This document shows, piece after piece, positions 50,901 through 63,018 of a DNA stretch of 64,000 bases (within the stretch, counting starts at the first letter, position 1; each line of letters starts with the position of its first letter). The notes beneath the pieces are model-generated. The model saw nothing but the letters and a program-made list of their open reading frames with translations, made no database searches and was not told the DNA's origin. Source of the stretch: Cokeromyces recurvatus (lineage: Eukaryota > Mucoromycota > Mucoromycetes > Mucorales > Mucoraceae); assembly GCF_025118155.1 (NCBI RefSeq), contig NW_026251396.1:578501-642500 (forward strand), written 5' to 3'. The position numbers and the translations under genes were made by a program.

Positions 50901-53445
50901 TTGATTATTCTTATTCTTATTATTAGTATTCTTATTTTTATTATTATTTTATTTTTATTATTATAGTGGAAATATAATGATAATAAATAAGCTAATAAAA
51001 TAAAATAAAAGAGCGGATCAAAAATTAAATTAAATCACAGGAGTAAACAACATGATAAATTGGGGGGGGGAGGAAGTAAAATAGCAATTAGAATCAACGT
51101 GTTTTAATTTCAGAAATTAACTTTACATATTGATCAGCCTTCCTCATTAAAAGCAAATTAGAAGAATATTGGATTCCATAGAGTAGAATTTTGCATATGA
51201 TTTTATTCATTTATTTTAAATTAATTTCCACCCCAATCCCCCACTTACTAACTACTAACTATTAACTTCTAACTAACTAACTTCTAACTAACTAACTACT
51301 AACTACTAACTAACTAACTACTAACTACTAGCTAACTAGCTACTAACTAACTAACTAACTAACCAACCAACCAACTACTACTTCTTCTACTTTACTTTAA
51401 CTTTATCTCATCTCGCCTCTAAAGCAAGCATGCATTAAAATTGTTATTAAGTTTATTTCTAAAGTGTACATAAATATATCTTCGTCTTTTCTTTGATTTG
51501 AAATTGTTAATGTGTAATAAGATACCTCCACAAAAAGAAATAAAATGAAAATATATTATAAAAGTTAGTTCCTGAATTTTATTAAACGTGTCTAATATAA
51601 AATTGTAATTTTCCAATAAAATGTATTCAATAACTATTTTTAGTTTTTTTTTTTTTTGCCTCTCGCCAAATTTGGTAATAGCATATTACAAATAAATGCA
51701 AGTGCTTATAAACCAATCATTATTACATAATATTTCACATACTATATTTCAGAGTAGAGTGGGTATATGCATCAAATATATCTAAAGCAAGGGTCTAATT
51801 CTACATATTCTATCTACCCATTAATGAATAGAACACCTGTACCATTTCTTTACATATACCCTCCCCCCCGCACTTTTGTTAAAATACAATGAGGGAATTT
51901 TATATGTGAAGACTTCTCTCTCTCTCTCCCCCCACCTCCTCTTTATTCGTCTATTCATATACACATATTTATTTATTAAATACTATCCGTACTAAATATT
52001 ATATCGAGCTCATTTAATATTTTATTTTATTTTAATAAAAAAAAAGTATTCCTTTGTATTGTATACATGATATATTAATCAATTAAGCTTATGAATGATA
52101 AGCTTTTTGTTATTTTTATAATTACCATACCATCATTTGTCTTTTGTATATCCTCATTAGTAGTTTTAAAAGGACTTCAAATTTAAATTTAGTAAAAAAA
52201 AAAAGACATGTTATAGATTATGCGTATATCAATTTATTGTCTTTTTTAAAAGTAATATCCAAATTATCTCTATCTAATATATAAACGTTGATTATTTAGA
52301 AAGAAAATGCAAGTCTTTCATGTTGTTTAGATGAAAATAATATATGCATGTTTCAATATAATGTAGCCAAAAAATTATATATAAATGTATGTTTCATATT
52401 TCCTTTTTTTTTAAAAAAGAAAAAGAAAAAAAGGGGGGATGGGAAAAGACCTTTTCTTTTACTGTAGATCCAATAAGCATTACTTGTTTAAAAAAAAAAA
52501 AAAAAAAAGGAAAAGGAAAAGAGAGAAAAGAGAGATAAAGCGATAGATAATTCAGGGTCCAGTTATTTTTGTTTTTCTCACTTTTTTTTATGTATTTTTT
52601 TTTTTTTTTTTTTAAAAGACAGAATTTTATGTTTGAAAAGTTTTTTTAGAAATTCATTTTGTATACTATCATAACTAAAGATTAATAAAAAAGGTATGAT
52701 CTTTTAACGTGTTGTACTAGACTGGAATTTGTCTGCATAAAAATTACCATTCTTATAAACAAAATAATTAAAATAATGCAAAACCTCTTTTTTTTATACA
52801 TATAAATTAAAGTTTTTATTATATTGAAGCCACACACACACACACACACCCTCACATATTCATTTACTCGGTATTTATCTGCTACTCGGTCTACATGCTA
52901 ATATGATTTAAAATAGATACACAAGTGAAATACACGTGATATTAAAGTTGCTTAGGATAATACATGAAAGCTGTCATTCAAGAACAATTATCTATTTGGG
53001 GGAGTAAATATAGTTATTTTAGAGAGAACAAATATTGTAACACAGGGTTAAGACCTTTCACCTCTATTTACTATTGGTAATGTTTCATTTTATTTTGAAA
53101 AAAAAAAAAAAAGTATTAATATTATAACAAGATTTGGTATAAATAATAAAAAAGCATAAATAAATAAATTGTATTGTAATAATAAAACTAGAACAGTAAC
53201 CTTTTTTCCCTCTTTTTTTTTCATATATTTTTTTTTCTCTTTCTAGTATTCGTGTATTTATAAAGTATTCTCTATACGAGAAAAATAGTAAAGTAAATAC
53301 AGATCAGGGACAGAAAAATTGCTTGGATCAACTAAATCATTATCATTATTATATACACAACTTGTCCTCTCCTTTTTTTTTACTTTTCAGTTTAATATAT
53401 TAAATTCCTCATTGTCAATTCAATCATCATTACAACTAAAAAAGA
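50901..53445. other. Long intergenic region with simple repeats
   Basis: No gene is seen in 2.5 kb. It holds a G-tract at 51062-51073, the CTAA-type array at 51245-51382, C-rich tracts at 51859-51869 and 51931-51942, and (CA)n at about 52833-52849. Poly-T and poly-A runs are frequent. The right part serves as promoter for the FAR1-type gene. Confidence 0.5.
51245..51382. repeat. CTAA/CTACTAAC microsatellite array
   Basis: About 140 bp built from alternating CTAA and CTA units, drifting to CCAA near the right end. It contains at least six TACTAAC heptamers, the same string as the yeast intron branch-point consensus. Units are irregular, and there are no unique spacers, so it is not a CRISPR array. 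It is not the TTAGGG-type telomere repeat expected in Mucoromycota. Confidence 0.85.
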
Positions 53446-55183
53446 ATGTTGGCATCAGCACAAATCAATAATAACAATCAACTTACTCCCAACTTCAAAG
53501 TTCAACAACAACACCAACAATTTTTATTGTCTGCTGAGATGCAGCAAGAACAAGCAAAATTGGTAATTCATATTTTTTTTATTTTTTTATTTTTTATTTT
53601 TATTTTTTTATTTTTTTATTTTTTTATTTTTTTATTTTTTTATTTTTTTATTTTTTTATTTTTTTATTTTTTTATTTTTTATTTTTTTATTTTTTTATTT
53701 TTTTATTTTTTTATTTTTTATTTTTTTTATTTTTTTATTTTTTTATTTTTTTATTTTTTTATTTTTTTATTCATTCATTTATTTATTTTTTTAATTCTTT
53801 TCCTTTTTCTTTCTTTTTTATTTAATAATAATAATATCCATAAAATAATAGCTTGAACCTCTTTACCATCAATTAATTGGACCTACTTATGATAATAGCA
53901 TCGTTGCCATTCAGAATTGTAGAGACATATGTGCCAAGTTTGGATTTACCATCAAACAAGAAGCGAGTACTCATAGAGTAAATAAAAATGATGTTACATT
54001 AATACCATCCTCTTTTATTATGATTGTTATTAATGAATTTTATCATATATAGAGTATTTATGTCTATTGTTCTCGAGAAGGTCTAGCTGATTCTCAAAGA
54101 AATCCTAAAATTAAACCTCAAAGGAAAAGACCTTCCAAGAGATGTGATTGTCGTTGGCGTGTTGTCTTGTTTGAGAATGAAGATAAGAAATGGGAATTTA
54201 GAAAGTCCATGAATCCTCATGCTGATAAACATAATCATGAACTGATGCGACCTGAAGACGTTGACCGATCTTGGCCTAAAGAAGTGACAGAATTTATATC
54301 AGAACTTACTCGACAACGAATGACAACACAAGATATTCGAATGCAAGTACAAGAACGTTTTCCCGATTTACAATGGAACGAACGTCGTTTTTATAATCGA
54401 ATTTCTGAAGAACGTCAAAGAATGAAAGTAAAAGAATCCATGGCAAGAGCTCTTGAATTGGATACCATCTGGAGTAAAGTCTGTATGATCACGGCTGGAA
54501 ATGAAGAATTATTTCAATTTGTCAAACAGGAATTGGTCGTGCTTTTTCAATCTATTTGTGAATCGGCTCAAATTGACTCCAATACCTTTCCTGAACCCTT
54601 TATTTTAAAAGATGAAGAGAACAGTGAAGAAGATTCCGAAAATGATAATAGCAATCATGAATCTTATGGTCAACAACTATCTTCAACTACTCTAAAATCA
54701 AATCATTTAAAATTAGCAGATGAAATAATAACTGCCGCGCCAAAAGGATTCATCACTCTAGAGATACCTAAAAAGTTCTATTTTATCAAAATGCATAGTT
54801 TACGACAAGTATATGAAGTTCAACATTTAAAAATTCACCAACAAAAGACACGCTTACTAGCATCTGAAGAAGATGATGATCAGCAACAACAACGTGCGAG
54901 GAAAATAGCTAAAAAGGGAAAGGACAGGCCTATTTATTTCACGGATGAAAGTCAAAAAATAATTCCTGAAATAGCAGTACATCATCATTCTATTATACCA
55001 TCACCATTTGATCACAGTAGTCAACATGATAACAATATCAACCCTACATCGAACTCAGTTCCCATCTCTTCTGATCAAATCTCACCTTCAGCATTTGTTT
55101 TTTCATACGATAATAATCATAATATGGCTACTATTGACACTTCATCTTTAACAAATTATGTAAATCCTTCATTTCAACCTAAT

Positions 55184-55216
<33 letters not shown>

Positions 55217-55834
55217 GCCGCCGCCGCCGCCGCCGCTAATGTTAACATCTCTACTAGTCCCTCACCAAATACGCCTAATTTTAACACATCTGGTAGTAGT
55301 AGTAGTAGTAGTATCTCTTTTCCATATGACCAACAACAACAACAACAACAACAATTCTCTTCTCCGCCCATGCTTCAAAATAGCATTGAATCATCAACAA
55401 CAACAACAACAACTAACAACATAAACAATAATAACGATAATAGCAACAATAACACTAATAACACTAATAATAACCCTACTATATTACATCAAGATAACCC
55501 TAATACTAATAACCCTAATAACCCTAATAATAATAATAATAATAATAATATCACGCAACATTTATCAGCCAATAATGCCGCACTTTATTCCATGACAACA
55601 TCACAGCAACCAAATAAAATAGCAACAAGATACATGTTACCCTCAATTCAATCTAATCATTTAACTTTTCAAGAAGATTTATTTATTCACCCTTCATCAT
55701 CACCTTCTTCTCGTTCACTCTCTCTTGCTGCAACTAATACATTACTTCCTATCTATCGTCACCCATTATCAAATGCCATACAGATATCTGATTCACCTAG
55801 AATTCATCAAAAGCATTCAAGACAGTCATATTAA
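53446..55834 (+). CDS. FAR1-type DNA-binding transcription factor with homopolymer tracts
   Basis: Three exons (53446-53562, 53852-53977, 54053-55834) join in frame to 674 residues. After a Gln/Asn-rich N-terminus, residues about 55-160 form a FAR1-like zinc-binding domain of the WRKY-GCM1 fold: SIVAIQNCRDICAKFGFTIKQEAS, IYVYCSREGLADS, KRCDCRWRVVL, WEFRKSMNPHADKHNHEL. C-C-H-x-H spacing is present. A helical segment follows (QDIRMQVQERFPDLQWNERRFYNRISEERQRMK), typical of Mucoromycota FAR1-related proteins. The C-terminal half is low complexity, with poly-Ala (about 16), poly-Gln, poly-Thr, poly-Ser and Asn runs. FAR1 domains derive from MULE transposases; no transposase catalytic domain is present, so this is a domesticated or host regulator. 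Intron 1 carries a large A/T array. Targets are unknown. Confidence 0.85.
53563..53851 (+). repeat. (ATTTTTTT)n array filling intron 1 of the FAR1-type gene
   Basis: From about 53570 to 53785 the intron is an almost perfect array of seven- to nine-base ATTTTTT(T) units, more than twenty in number. The intron donor GTAATT (53563) and the acceptor at 53851 flank it. The array is translated in the raw frame as alternating Phe, Ile, Tyr and Leu, an artefact of period eight. Confidence 0.9.
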
Positions 55835-56063
55835 AGAATAATAATAACAGTAATAATAAATAAAAATAATAAATAGTAATAAATAATAAATAGAAATAAA
55901 TAGTCAATAATAATAATAATAATAATAATAATTATAATAAAATTATCTATTACGTAATAATAATACTAATATACACATATAAATATATAAATACATATAT
56001 ACATTTATATACATTTATTTTAAGTATCTTTATTATTTTTATTATTAATAACACAATCTCTAG

Positions 56064-57943
56064 TTAGAATTGATTGTAACTGGAAAAAGTACTTTGTCTT
56101 TTCATATTATTATTAAAGGGTACTGCTAGATAATGTGAAGATCTATTAGCAGGATTCAACATACCTATTTGTTGTTGTTGTTGTTGTTGCTGTGGAAGCA
56201 TGATCATAGATTGAGATTGAGGAGGAGGTATTAAATAAGCTGGGTTAATTGGAGTGGACATACTTAAAGTAGGTATAGGCGAACTTTCACTACGAATCAT
56301 TTGTGATCTTCTATGGTTGGAGGAATGCATCATTGCGGTACTAGGAGGTCTATTCGATAATGATGAGGATGAACGATATTTATTATTGCTATTGCCCTGT
56401 GAAAGATAATAGTCACTTTTACTTGCCCTTGTTAATTGCTGTTGTTTAAGGACATGATGTTGAAAATTAATATTATGTTGTCCTTGTTCAGGTACTTGAC
56501 TTAGGAGACCATCATCTAATTTAGCCTTTGAAGGATCAGGCATCTTCTTTTTATTTGTTTTACGAATGGCAGCCTTTTCTTGTTCAATTTGAATCATTAA
56601 ATCCATCCCAGAGACACTCTTTCGATTATTCGCATTATTATTGTTACTGATATTATGGGTATCATAAAATGAATTTCGACTGTTATACAATTGTTGTTGT
56701 TGTTGTTGTTGCAATTGAATAGCTTGTTGATATTGTTGCATTTGTACCATTTGTTGTGCTTGTTGTAATTGTAAAGCCTGTTGTAATTGCATATTATATA
56801 ATTGTTGCTGTTGCTGTTGCTGTTGCTGTTGTTGTTGAATATAAAACATATCCAGTTCTCCAATAGTAGATCTTCTATTACGAGAAGGTAAACTATGATA
56901 CAACTTATTATTTGGCTGTCTTTGTGTAGGATAGTTGGGTGCCATAGAAAGATCAAGAGGTTCCTCCATTAGATTAGAGAATGTATCATCTTCAGTAAAA
57001 GATTCATTTGACATTGAACCAGAGCTAGCTCTACTCTTTTCTGCTTCTAATACACTTCTACGCCATTGTTCAATAGATCCTAATTTATTGGGTACAGTAA
57101 CAGGACTAGGTTCGACACATATCTCCGTAACTGGTAATGCCGCTAAATCATTTGTTGACCTTGTTCTTCTATGAGCACTTGGTCCACGTTCAAGTCGTCT
57201 TAAAGTGGATATTCTTTGAGTATAAGCCTCTTGTTGACTCTGTATTTCTATTCATTCATTTATTAAAGGGGAAAAAAAATGAGTCGCTCGTTCTTTTTTT
57301 TTTTTTTTTTTTGTATGTGTGTATCCCCCCTTTTTTCCCTTTCCTTATCACCATAGAAAACTTTTTTTTTCGAATTTTATTACCATGGATATATTCGTGA
57401 TTATCCACAGATACTTGTTCTGTTTCATCATCATCGTCGTCGTCATCATCATCCTCCTCTTCGTCTTCATCTTCATCATCACTTGGTTGTGGTAAACGGC
57501 TTATCGTTTTACCTTTCTTATCATTAAAATTGGTATCATTTGATTTGTTGATATTTATCTTGTGATTTATGATTGCAGGTTTATTTATAATTAAATCATC
57601 CTTTTTCTTTTTCATGTCTTCCTCTTGTTGTTTATTAACTTGGTCTTCTTTTTCATTCTCCTCCTCCTCCTCTTCTTTTTCTTCTTCTTCTTCTTCTTCA
57701 TCATCGTCGTCATCGTCGTCGTCGTCGTCATCTTCTTCTTCTTCATCATCACTAGGTATAAATCGACGACCCTTTCTAGAAGTAGAATTGACTAATATAA
57801 AAATGATAAGCTTATCAATATAAAAAAAAAATTGTAAATTCGAAATTATTATTACCTAAATTTCCCGAAGGCATTCTTGAATTACTAGGAGAATTGATAG
57901 CTTGGGATATAGGTCTTTGAGGAGCAGATAAATTGAGTTTATT

Positions 57944-57978
<35 letters not shown>

Positions 57979-58327
57979 GAAGATGATGATGCTGCTGCTG
58001 CTGCTGCTGTTGCTGTTGCATATGATGATAATGGTGTTGTTGTTGTTGTTGCTGTTGCTGTTGCTGTTGTTTAGGTTCATCTGATCGAACACGATGCATA
58101 GGAGGAGGAGGAGGTTGTTGTTGTTGTTGAGGATAAGGTCGTGGTACTCCTCTTCGAGCCTGTTGAGGATTTAAAATAGAGTTTCTCATTTGGTTATCAA
58201 TATGAGCCTGATGAAAAATAATACTCTTTGTCCATGGCTCTGCCTCTCCTTCCCCTGCGTCGGGGGTTTTGATGGCCTTTGCTAAAGCAAGTCTAGACAA
58301 ACTGACTGTCACTTCTTCTGTAGACAT
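56064..58327 (-). CDS. Poly-Gln and acidic low-complexity protein, unrecognised
   Basis: Three exons (57856-58327, 57384-57791, 56064-57247) join in frame to 687 residues. The N-terminus (MSTEEVTVSLSRLALAKAIKTPDAGEGEAEPWTKSIIFHQAHIDNQMR) looks ordered and may be the functional part. Then come long Gln/His runs, an Asp/Glu block at exon 2 followed by KKKK, a second Asp/Glu block, and a conserved-looking exon 3 start: QSQQEAYTQRISTLRRLERGP, RRTRSTNDLAALP, GSIEQWRRSVLEAEKSR. The C-terminal third is again Gln-rich. Runs of CAA/CAG and GAT/GAA make long shadow frames on the other strand. The composition suggests a transcriptional or RNA-associated scaffold, without proof. The stop is 229 bp from the stop of the FAR1-type gene (convergent). 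Confidence 0.72.
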
Positions 58328-59805
58328 TGAAATTGTGGGTTTTTTTTTTATATATATATTTTACTTTATATAACGACAACGATGAAAAATAAAAATAAAA
58401 AATAAATAAATAAAAAGTGTAGTATATAATGTATATGTATATACAACAGAAAAAAAAAAAGAGATAGAAAGGGAAAAAAAAAGATTTTATATTCACAAAA
58501 AAAAAAAATATTTTTAGGTGGTAATGTGTATTACTTTTTTTTTTTTTTTGTTACCAAAAAAATACATGATCTGGGTTTTAACATTACCAAATTATATATA
58601 ATTATTTATTAGTTTTTAAAATTTTTTTTTTTTGATATAAATTTTTTTTTGACATAAAGTAAATAGGATACAAAGATATGGAGAGTCAAGAGAAATTACG
58701 AAAAAAGAATAAAAAAAAGAATAAAAAAAAAGAAGAATAAATAAATAAAAAAAAGAATTTCAAGGTTTACTCGAAATTAACTTTATTGTTTTCTGATATT
58801 TATATTTATATATTTAATTTATATAAATATACACATTTCTTTTTTTTCTACTGAAGAATGTATTTTTTTTTGTGCTCCGATTTGTTTTGATTATTTAAGC
58901 ATGAAAATACAAAATAAGAAACACGACTTGTTTATATATAAATTAATAAAAGACATTTTGTACAATAATAGTTAGATAAAAGTAGTAAATTTCAATAAAA
59001 AAAAAGGGTAAAAGTAAAATAAAGCAAAGCAAGAGAAATAAAAATAAAAATAAAGTGATTACCTTATATATTTATATACTGTAAAAAAAAAATCTTCTTT
59101 TATTATTAGAATTCAACAAGTGAGACTGCTTAAAATAAGTTAACATATGATTTCTTTGCTTTTTAATATTTAAAATGAATTGTACCTCCTTTTTTTTTTT
59201 TAATATAAACGATTATTATTAGGGTAAGATAGAATTTGGCCAAAAAGAAGATTTCCAACTTGGTTTGAAAGAGTACCAAGATGATAATAAGAGAATGAGT
59301 TCAATTTATCGGAAGGATATATTACCACAGCAAAAAAAAAAAGAAAAAAAAAGTTGTCTACATTGTAAAGTAGTAGTAATAATAATATTCACATATTGAA
59401 GCTGAGACAGTCCGTGTGTCTTTGTAATCTATTATTAAGTTCTGAGTGTACATTTCTGTTGAAAAAAAAAAAGAAAATGAAAGAGAGAGATTTAGTTATA
59501 TTAAATCATATTGGTTACTATAGGAATAAATGGTTGTCAAGTGTATATGTAAATTGAAGGTACTATGGCAAAACAACGCATCGGTTATCTGACCCTTTGT
59601 TATAAAATAATACGATGGCAGCATAAGGTTTAAGAGTTGCATAAAATTACTCTAATTAAATTCTCTGTTGTGACAGATATTATGTAATGAGAACAAGTCA
59701 TGTTCCTAATAAAAGAGTAGTAAGCGTTGCCACGGAATTCGGAGATAATTATTCCATAATGCTCAACAAAAAAATAAATAAAAATAAAAATAAAAATAAA
59801 ATAAA

Positions 59806-59836
<31 letters not shown>

Positions 59837-60142
59837 TAAAATAAAAGTAAAAATAAAAATAAAATAAAATAAAATAAAATAAAATAAATGCTTGTTTTTT
59901 GGTTGATTGTATTTTAATTGATTACATTTAGATTGATATTATCTACTATGCTTCTTCACTATACATATGTATATAAATAGACAAAAAAAAAAAAAAAAAG
60001 ATGGCAAGTAGTAAACAGGAAGAAACAAAAGTTTATTTGAATATATGTACAACAGGTTGTCAGTAGAAAGGAATGATTGGTTGTATGAATGAATGAATTA
60101 CGTAATAAATAAACAGCAGCAGCAACAGAGGGAGAACTTTTT
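58328..60142. other. Intergenic region with A-rich repeats
   Basis: No gene is seen. An (AAAAT)n array lies at about 59767-59888, and poly-A/T runs are frequent. The open frame at 59959-60180 overlaps the 3' end of the bZIP gene and is a shadow. Confidence 0.5.
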
Positions 60143-60902
60143 TTAAATATTATTATTATTGTTATCAAAATCCCAGTCATGAGAAATTATAATATCTTCT
60201 AGATATTTAATCCTTTTTTTATATTCAACTTCTTTGGCATGTAAACTTCTTTTTTCTGACTCTAATACTGCATTACGTAGAGTCAGTTTCGCATTCTCTG
60301 TCTGTAAAGCATTTACTTTGTTTTCAAGCTGTTCTACTTTAATAAACTTTTTTAATCGCGATCTTCTTGCTGCATCTGTATTCTAATATAGATATAAAAT
60401 GTTAAAACACACATACACACATATATATATACATATACATATATCATATTGATTTAACCTTTCTACGTTTTAATGTATCTTCATCAATACTACCGTCGGG
60501 TGCTGGTTCAGGCTCAGGTAATTTCCTTATACCCCTTGGTTTGGGTAATGGCCTTGTTAATTTAACAGGTTGATCTTGTTCATGTAAATCAGGATGAACT
60601 TTACTCGGTGGTTTATCATCTCCTCCCCAAGATATATTAAACGCCGTTGCTTCTTCTTTTATATCAGGATTGACGTTTTTTGTGGTATTGCTCACATCTT
60701 CTAGATTGAGTTCTGCTGGTAGTCCAAATTGAAGAGTAGGAAATAAAGGTGTTTCGACTTGTTTTAATGATTCTTCTGGATCATCAGGTATAGCAAATGT
60801 GTTCATATTATTCCATAATAATTCATGTTCTTTATCTGTTGAAGTAAGGATAGAATTTAGATTTGAAGATGTCGATGAGGATAGATTATAATCTGTATTC
60901 AT
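60143..60902 (-). CDS. bZIP transcription factor, GCN4/CPC1-like
   Basis: Two exons (60459-60902, 60143-60382) encode 227 residues. The intron sits inside the basic region: KRRK then NTDAARRSRLKKFIK, which carries the N-x-x-AA-x-x-SR signature. A leucine zipper follows (VEQLENKVNALQTENAKL, RNAVLESEKRSL, KRIKYLED). The N-terminal 140 residues are acidic, with EHELLWNNMNTF, SLKQVETPLFPTLQFG and SWGG segments suiting activation domains. NTDAARRSR matches Gcn4/CPC1 (NTEAARRSR), which binds TGACTCA and activates amino-acid biosynthesis on starvation. Short upstream start codons lie close to the main ATG (60946 and 60942, minus), as would suit uORF control. Gcn4 homology is inferred from the basic region; other bZIPs with this signature exist. 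Confidence 0.85.
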
Positions 60903-61000
60903 TTTTTTTTAAATTAAAAAAAAAAGGGAATAATATACACATACATTAATATATAAAAGGCTTATTTCTACATGAATTAATAATTCCGTCCTTAAAAAGT

Positions 61001-61059
<59 letters not shown>

Positions 61060-62762
61060 TTCTTATAACTCTTCCCGTTTAGGCTATTAAAAACCATAAA
61101 AGACTAAATCCATATAAATATAAAGAAGCTGTACTAAACTGAGTTCCTTCAATAGTACGGACAAAGATTACACTCATCTTTCCTAAGGAACAGGTCTAGT
61201 TTCCTTTATTAATTCTGAATTACCACATTAACACCCTTTACTCCTCTAGAGAGAAAGAAAGTAAATCAACTTGAGCAGTTAGATTCAACAGAAATCCTAA
61301 TCAGTAGTTGTCTAAGGGTTGCTATAACCCGAAAGTAAAGACAGACATGCATCATGTAGTAATTAGATGAGAGACCAAAACTCCTCCTTTAATTAATCAT
61401 AGACAAGCTAACCTGTGTGGCTTGAGCACGCTTCACAACCCTTGACTTTCTCTAACTTTAAGGAGAAGATGTTAAACCTTATTTCTTTTTTCTTTTTTTT
61501 TTTTTTTTTTTGACAAATGCAGGCATACATACATTATTGTTGTTCTTATTTATATAAAGGATAAATTTATATTAAGCTAGATAATGTATAAACAAGTAGA
61601 TAATCCGCTATTCGTCTTATCCATGCATTGTTGTTGATTTATAGTTATATCATGTACAATAAGCCGTAATGAACACTTTGTATAAATTCGAAAAAAACAA
61701 GTCGAACTTGAATTCTATAACTTACCATTAAAGTTGTAAAGTGTAGTTTCAACTATGACACACAAAGATATAGATTGTTATGTGTTCTCTTCTTTTGAGA
61801 TATGCATGTAGTAAGTATTTCTGTTGTTTGATTTATTAACTGAAATTAGTCGTACACAAAAAAGCCTATTATATATGAATATAAATAAGGCTGAGACACT
61901 ATTTCCTTAATTGTATGAATGATTATCATATACACCTTGCCTTATAGAGATTATGAACTATTTCATTGTTGCTTGTTTTAATATACAAGAACCTCCCCTC
62001 CTTAGTTGAATTATACAATCATTGTTCATATTGACTTCTTAACCAACTTGATAATAAACTTTTTACAAACAAGATAAATTATACTTTAGAAAGAATTATA
62101 ATTTCTAGAAAAAAAAAAGTTGATTATTTTCTACAGCTATGATATGAAAACTAGTTTAATATTATTAGAGCAATTTGACATGTAAGGGGAAACACAAAAA
62201 TATTACATCTAGAATATTGGAGTAATTCATTATAAACAAAATCACCTTCTCTTCAATCATATCGACTCGACTATTATTGATTTGAAAAACATAACTAGTA
62301 GAGTTGCACTATTTGTTTACTCTATTATGTCAGTCATTTGAAACAAAAAAAAAAAAAAAAAAATAATAATAATAATAATAAAAATAGAACTGATACTTTA
62401 AAATAATGGTACAGCAGCAAGACTTGTTGGTCTCTACTACGTCTCATTTTATCATTCAATTAAATGTGTGACAATTCAATTTTGTTGATATACTCTTTCA
62501 AGTAGTACAAGTGTTTGAAAGCTTTTAAAAAGAAACAGCAAAAGAGAGGGAAAGTATAAGAAAGCACGCGTTCTAGACCCTCTTTTCCCTTTTTCTTTTC
62601 CTTTTTTTTCAACTGTTTACTTTTCCTCTCGAGGTATTTATAGGGAAATTCATTGAATAATAAAGCGTAGATTGCGTATGCATATTTATCTTTCTTTTCT
62701 GTTGTTTGTTTGAAAAAAAAAAAAAAAAAAAAAAAAACATAATTTCGAACTGCGCTTCTTTC

Positions 62763-62793
<31 letters not shown>

Positions 62794-63018
62794 AAATAAT
62801 AATGTGCAAACGATGACTATGAACTTTCTTTGGGTTTTCTTTTACTTTTCCATTTTTTCCTTTTTCTTTTCTTTTTCTTTTTTTATTTTTATTTTTATTT
62901 TTATTTTTCTTTTTCTTTTTCTTTTTCTTTTATTTTTATTTTATTTTATTTTCTCTTTCTTTTTATTTTATTTTTAAAAAAATTCCAAGTCAATGGATTA
63001 AAAGAAGAAGAAAAAAAA
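60903..63018. other. Divergent region between the bZIP and G-beta genes
   Basis: The left part is the presumed 5' leader and promoter of the bZIP gene, with a poly-T tract of about 52 at 61004-61056 and a less AT-rich segment at about 61130-61480. A GGGTT-GCTAT-AACCC hairpin lies near 61317. The right part has poly-A runs (62717-62738, 62765-62790) and (TTTTTC)n/(TTTTTA)n pyrimidine repeats at 62850-62980 just before the G-beta start. No gene is seen. Confidence 0.5.

Noticed and set aside
51245..51382. Possible CRISPR or telomere-like array
   Set aside because: Units are 4-8 bases without unique spacers, and the host is eukaryotic. The unit does not match the TTAGGG telomere repeat.
55183..55424. 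Open frames on both strands over the Ala/Gln/Asn tracts of the FAR1-type gene
   Set aside because: They are shadows of triplet repeats in the real coding frame.
62830..63018. N-terminal extension of the G-beta frame (Phe/Tyr/Leu-rich)
   Set aside because: It reads a TTTTTC/TTTTTA repeat. G-beta proteins start close to [10 protein letters not shown], so the ATG at 63019 was chosen.
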